Source: Candidatus Izemoplasma sp.
GTDB lineage: Bacteria > Bacillota_I > Bacilli_A > Izemoplasmatales > Izemoplasmataceae
Assembly: GCA_007116205.1 (NCBI GenBank)
Contig: SKIY01000099.1
Span: 1 to 15,007, forward strand
Direction of reading: 5' to 3'
Length of the DNA: 15,007 nt
Shown: positions 14,269-15,007 of the stretch, in pieces
Layout of the letters: each line of letters starts with the position of its first letter
How positions within the stretch are numbered: the first letter of the stretch is position 1
Made by a program: the position numbers and the translations under genes
Notes under the pieces: generated by a model
Told to the model about the DNA's origin: nothing
Databases searched by the model: none
The model's input: the letters and a program-made list of their open reading frames with translations, nothing else

Positions 14269-15007
14269 GGTTTACCCCCTTAACCCTCGGTTTACCTACC
14301 AATGTTCCCATACTTACAGCGTAGACATCATCAATCGTCATTTGGAATGATACCTCACGGTTTTCTAATGCGGCACGCGCTTTTAAACGCTCTTTATGAA
14401 ACGCTTTAATCTCATCATCAAATGCTAAGTTTCCAAACTCTAAAATACGAATGCGTCCCTCGGCATCTCTTGCCGGTAAAATCTTTCCTGCATTCATTTC
14501 ACTTGGGGCAAAAGGAATATCGATTAAGCCATTCGCAAATGCTTTAACAGCACCTGCAGCTAAATCCCCTTTTCCAACATTTAAAATAGCATACATTAAA
14601 GCAGCAACTTCTTTTTTGATCATTTCTTTTTCCGCTTTTAAGTCCTTAGAAGAAGGAAATGATTGTTCTTTTAGTAAATTAACAACAATTTTTGAAGCTT
14701 TTAATCCCTCTGCATTGGCTTCTTTTGTTGGGACACCTTGAGATTCATGTGGAGATTTAGTAATCATTTTTGTCGCTTTTCCTTGCGCTGCAACACTTGC
14801 TGCAAGCGCAATAACACCCATTGATTTAGCCTCGTCCGCAGGAAATCCACCCATCCATTGATGGAACACAGTGGTGACGAAGACATCGTCATAGTTAAAC
14901 AATTTTAAGTAATAGTTGGTGAGTTCATCTAAGGTTTGTAAAGCCGCAATATCTTGGACAATATTCCCACCTTGCCCATACCCAACAGTAATATTTTTAA
15001 CCCCTTG
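14255..15007 (-). CDS. glmE: Glutamate mutase (methylaspartate mutase) epsilon subunit, partial
   Basis: The C-terminal 250 residues of a protein usually about 480 long; the N-terminal half is past the right edge, and the reading frame is open to the last base. GlmE pairs with the cobalamin-binding GlmS to interconvert glutamate and 3-methylaspartate with coenzyme B12. Seen: KNITVGYGQGGN near the cut end, DVFVTTVFHQWMGGFP, PTKEANAEGLKASK, DIPFAPSEMNAGK, PARDAEGRIRILEFG and ENREVSFQMTIDDVYAV, all in the order of clostridial GlmE, where this barrel region lines the substrate site. It overlaps mal by 14 bases and is the first gene visible of the operon. GlmS and the reactivating factor MutL are expected upstream, outside the window. 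An internal ATG at 14902 is not the start. Confidence 0.95.
   Translation of the reverse strand, partial: QGVKNITVGYGQGGNIVQDIAALQTLDELTNYYLKLFNYDDVFVTTVFHQWMGGFPADEAKSMGVIALAASVAAQGKATKMITKSPHESQGVPTKEANAEGLKASKIVVNLLKEQSFPSSKDLKAEKEMIKKEVAALMYAILNVGKGDLAAGAVKAFANGLIDIPFAPSEMNAGKILPARDAEGRIRILEFGNLAFDDEIKAFHKERLKARAALENREVSFQMTIDDVYAVSMGTLVGKPRVKGVNHENN

Noticed and set aside
1..15007. Mobile element, CRISPR array, tRNA or phage signal
   Set aside because: No transposase or integrase reading frame, no spaced direct repeats, no tRNA-like cloverleaf and no long inverted repeats were seen.
1..15007. UGA-as-tryptophan code (as in Mycoplasmatales)
   Set aside because: TGA ends several genes exactly where their families end (mal, citF, citE, citXG, vorC) and tryptophans are TGG.

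Overview
The window looks like part of the chromosome of an AT-rich, low-GC Gram-positive (Firmicutes/Bacillota, possibly a Mollicutes-related anaerobe). The evidence is a T-box leader in front of leuS, AGGAGG-type ribosome binding sites, extended -10 promoters, a DUF1189-like membrane protein, and ferredoxin-dependent amino-acid fermentation genes. Trp is written TGG and TGA is used as a stop, so the genetic code is standard. No mobile element, CRISPR array, tRNA or rRNA gene was seen. Only one gene (7324-8265) is on the + strand.

Left region (1-3662, minus strand): an operon that reads leucine dehydrogenase, P-loop ATPase of unknown role, two-[4Fe-4S] ferredoxin subunit, VorB, TPP-binding subunit (cut by the left edge). 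It has its own strong promoter. Together these should deaminate branched-chain amino acids and oxidise the 2-oxoacids to acyl-CoA with ferredoxin as electron acceptor. The gamma subunit and any acyl-CoA-to-ATP enzymes must lie outside the window.

Middle region (3737-8275): leuS with its own terminator. Upstream is a well-formed T-box riboswitch with specifier CUC (Leu) and an overlapping intrinsic terminator, driven by a promoter that abuts the end of the next gene. Then come a DUF1189-like membrane protein (minus) and a divergently transcribed TIGR01212-family radical SAM protein (plus), separated by about 75 bp holding two back-to-back promoters.

Right region (8259-15007, minus strand): a tightly overlapping operon glmE (cut by the right edge), mal, citD, citE, citF, citC, citXG. 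Glutamate mutase plus methylaspartate ammonia-lyase is the start of the methylaspartate pathway of glutamate fermentation. In this setting the 'citrate lyase' complex is most simply read as citramalate lyase (citramalate to acetate and pyruvate), with CitC and CitXG as its activation and prosthetic-group enzymes. Mesaconase is not in the window. The operon ends at a symmetric terminator shared with the convergent radical SAM gene.

Overall this is a metabolic region of an anaerobic amino-acid fermenter. The points most worth following are the likely citramalate (not citrate) specificity of the lyase, a CitF that lacks the family's N-terminal segment, and the uncharacterised ATPase embedded in the VOR operon.
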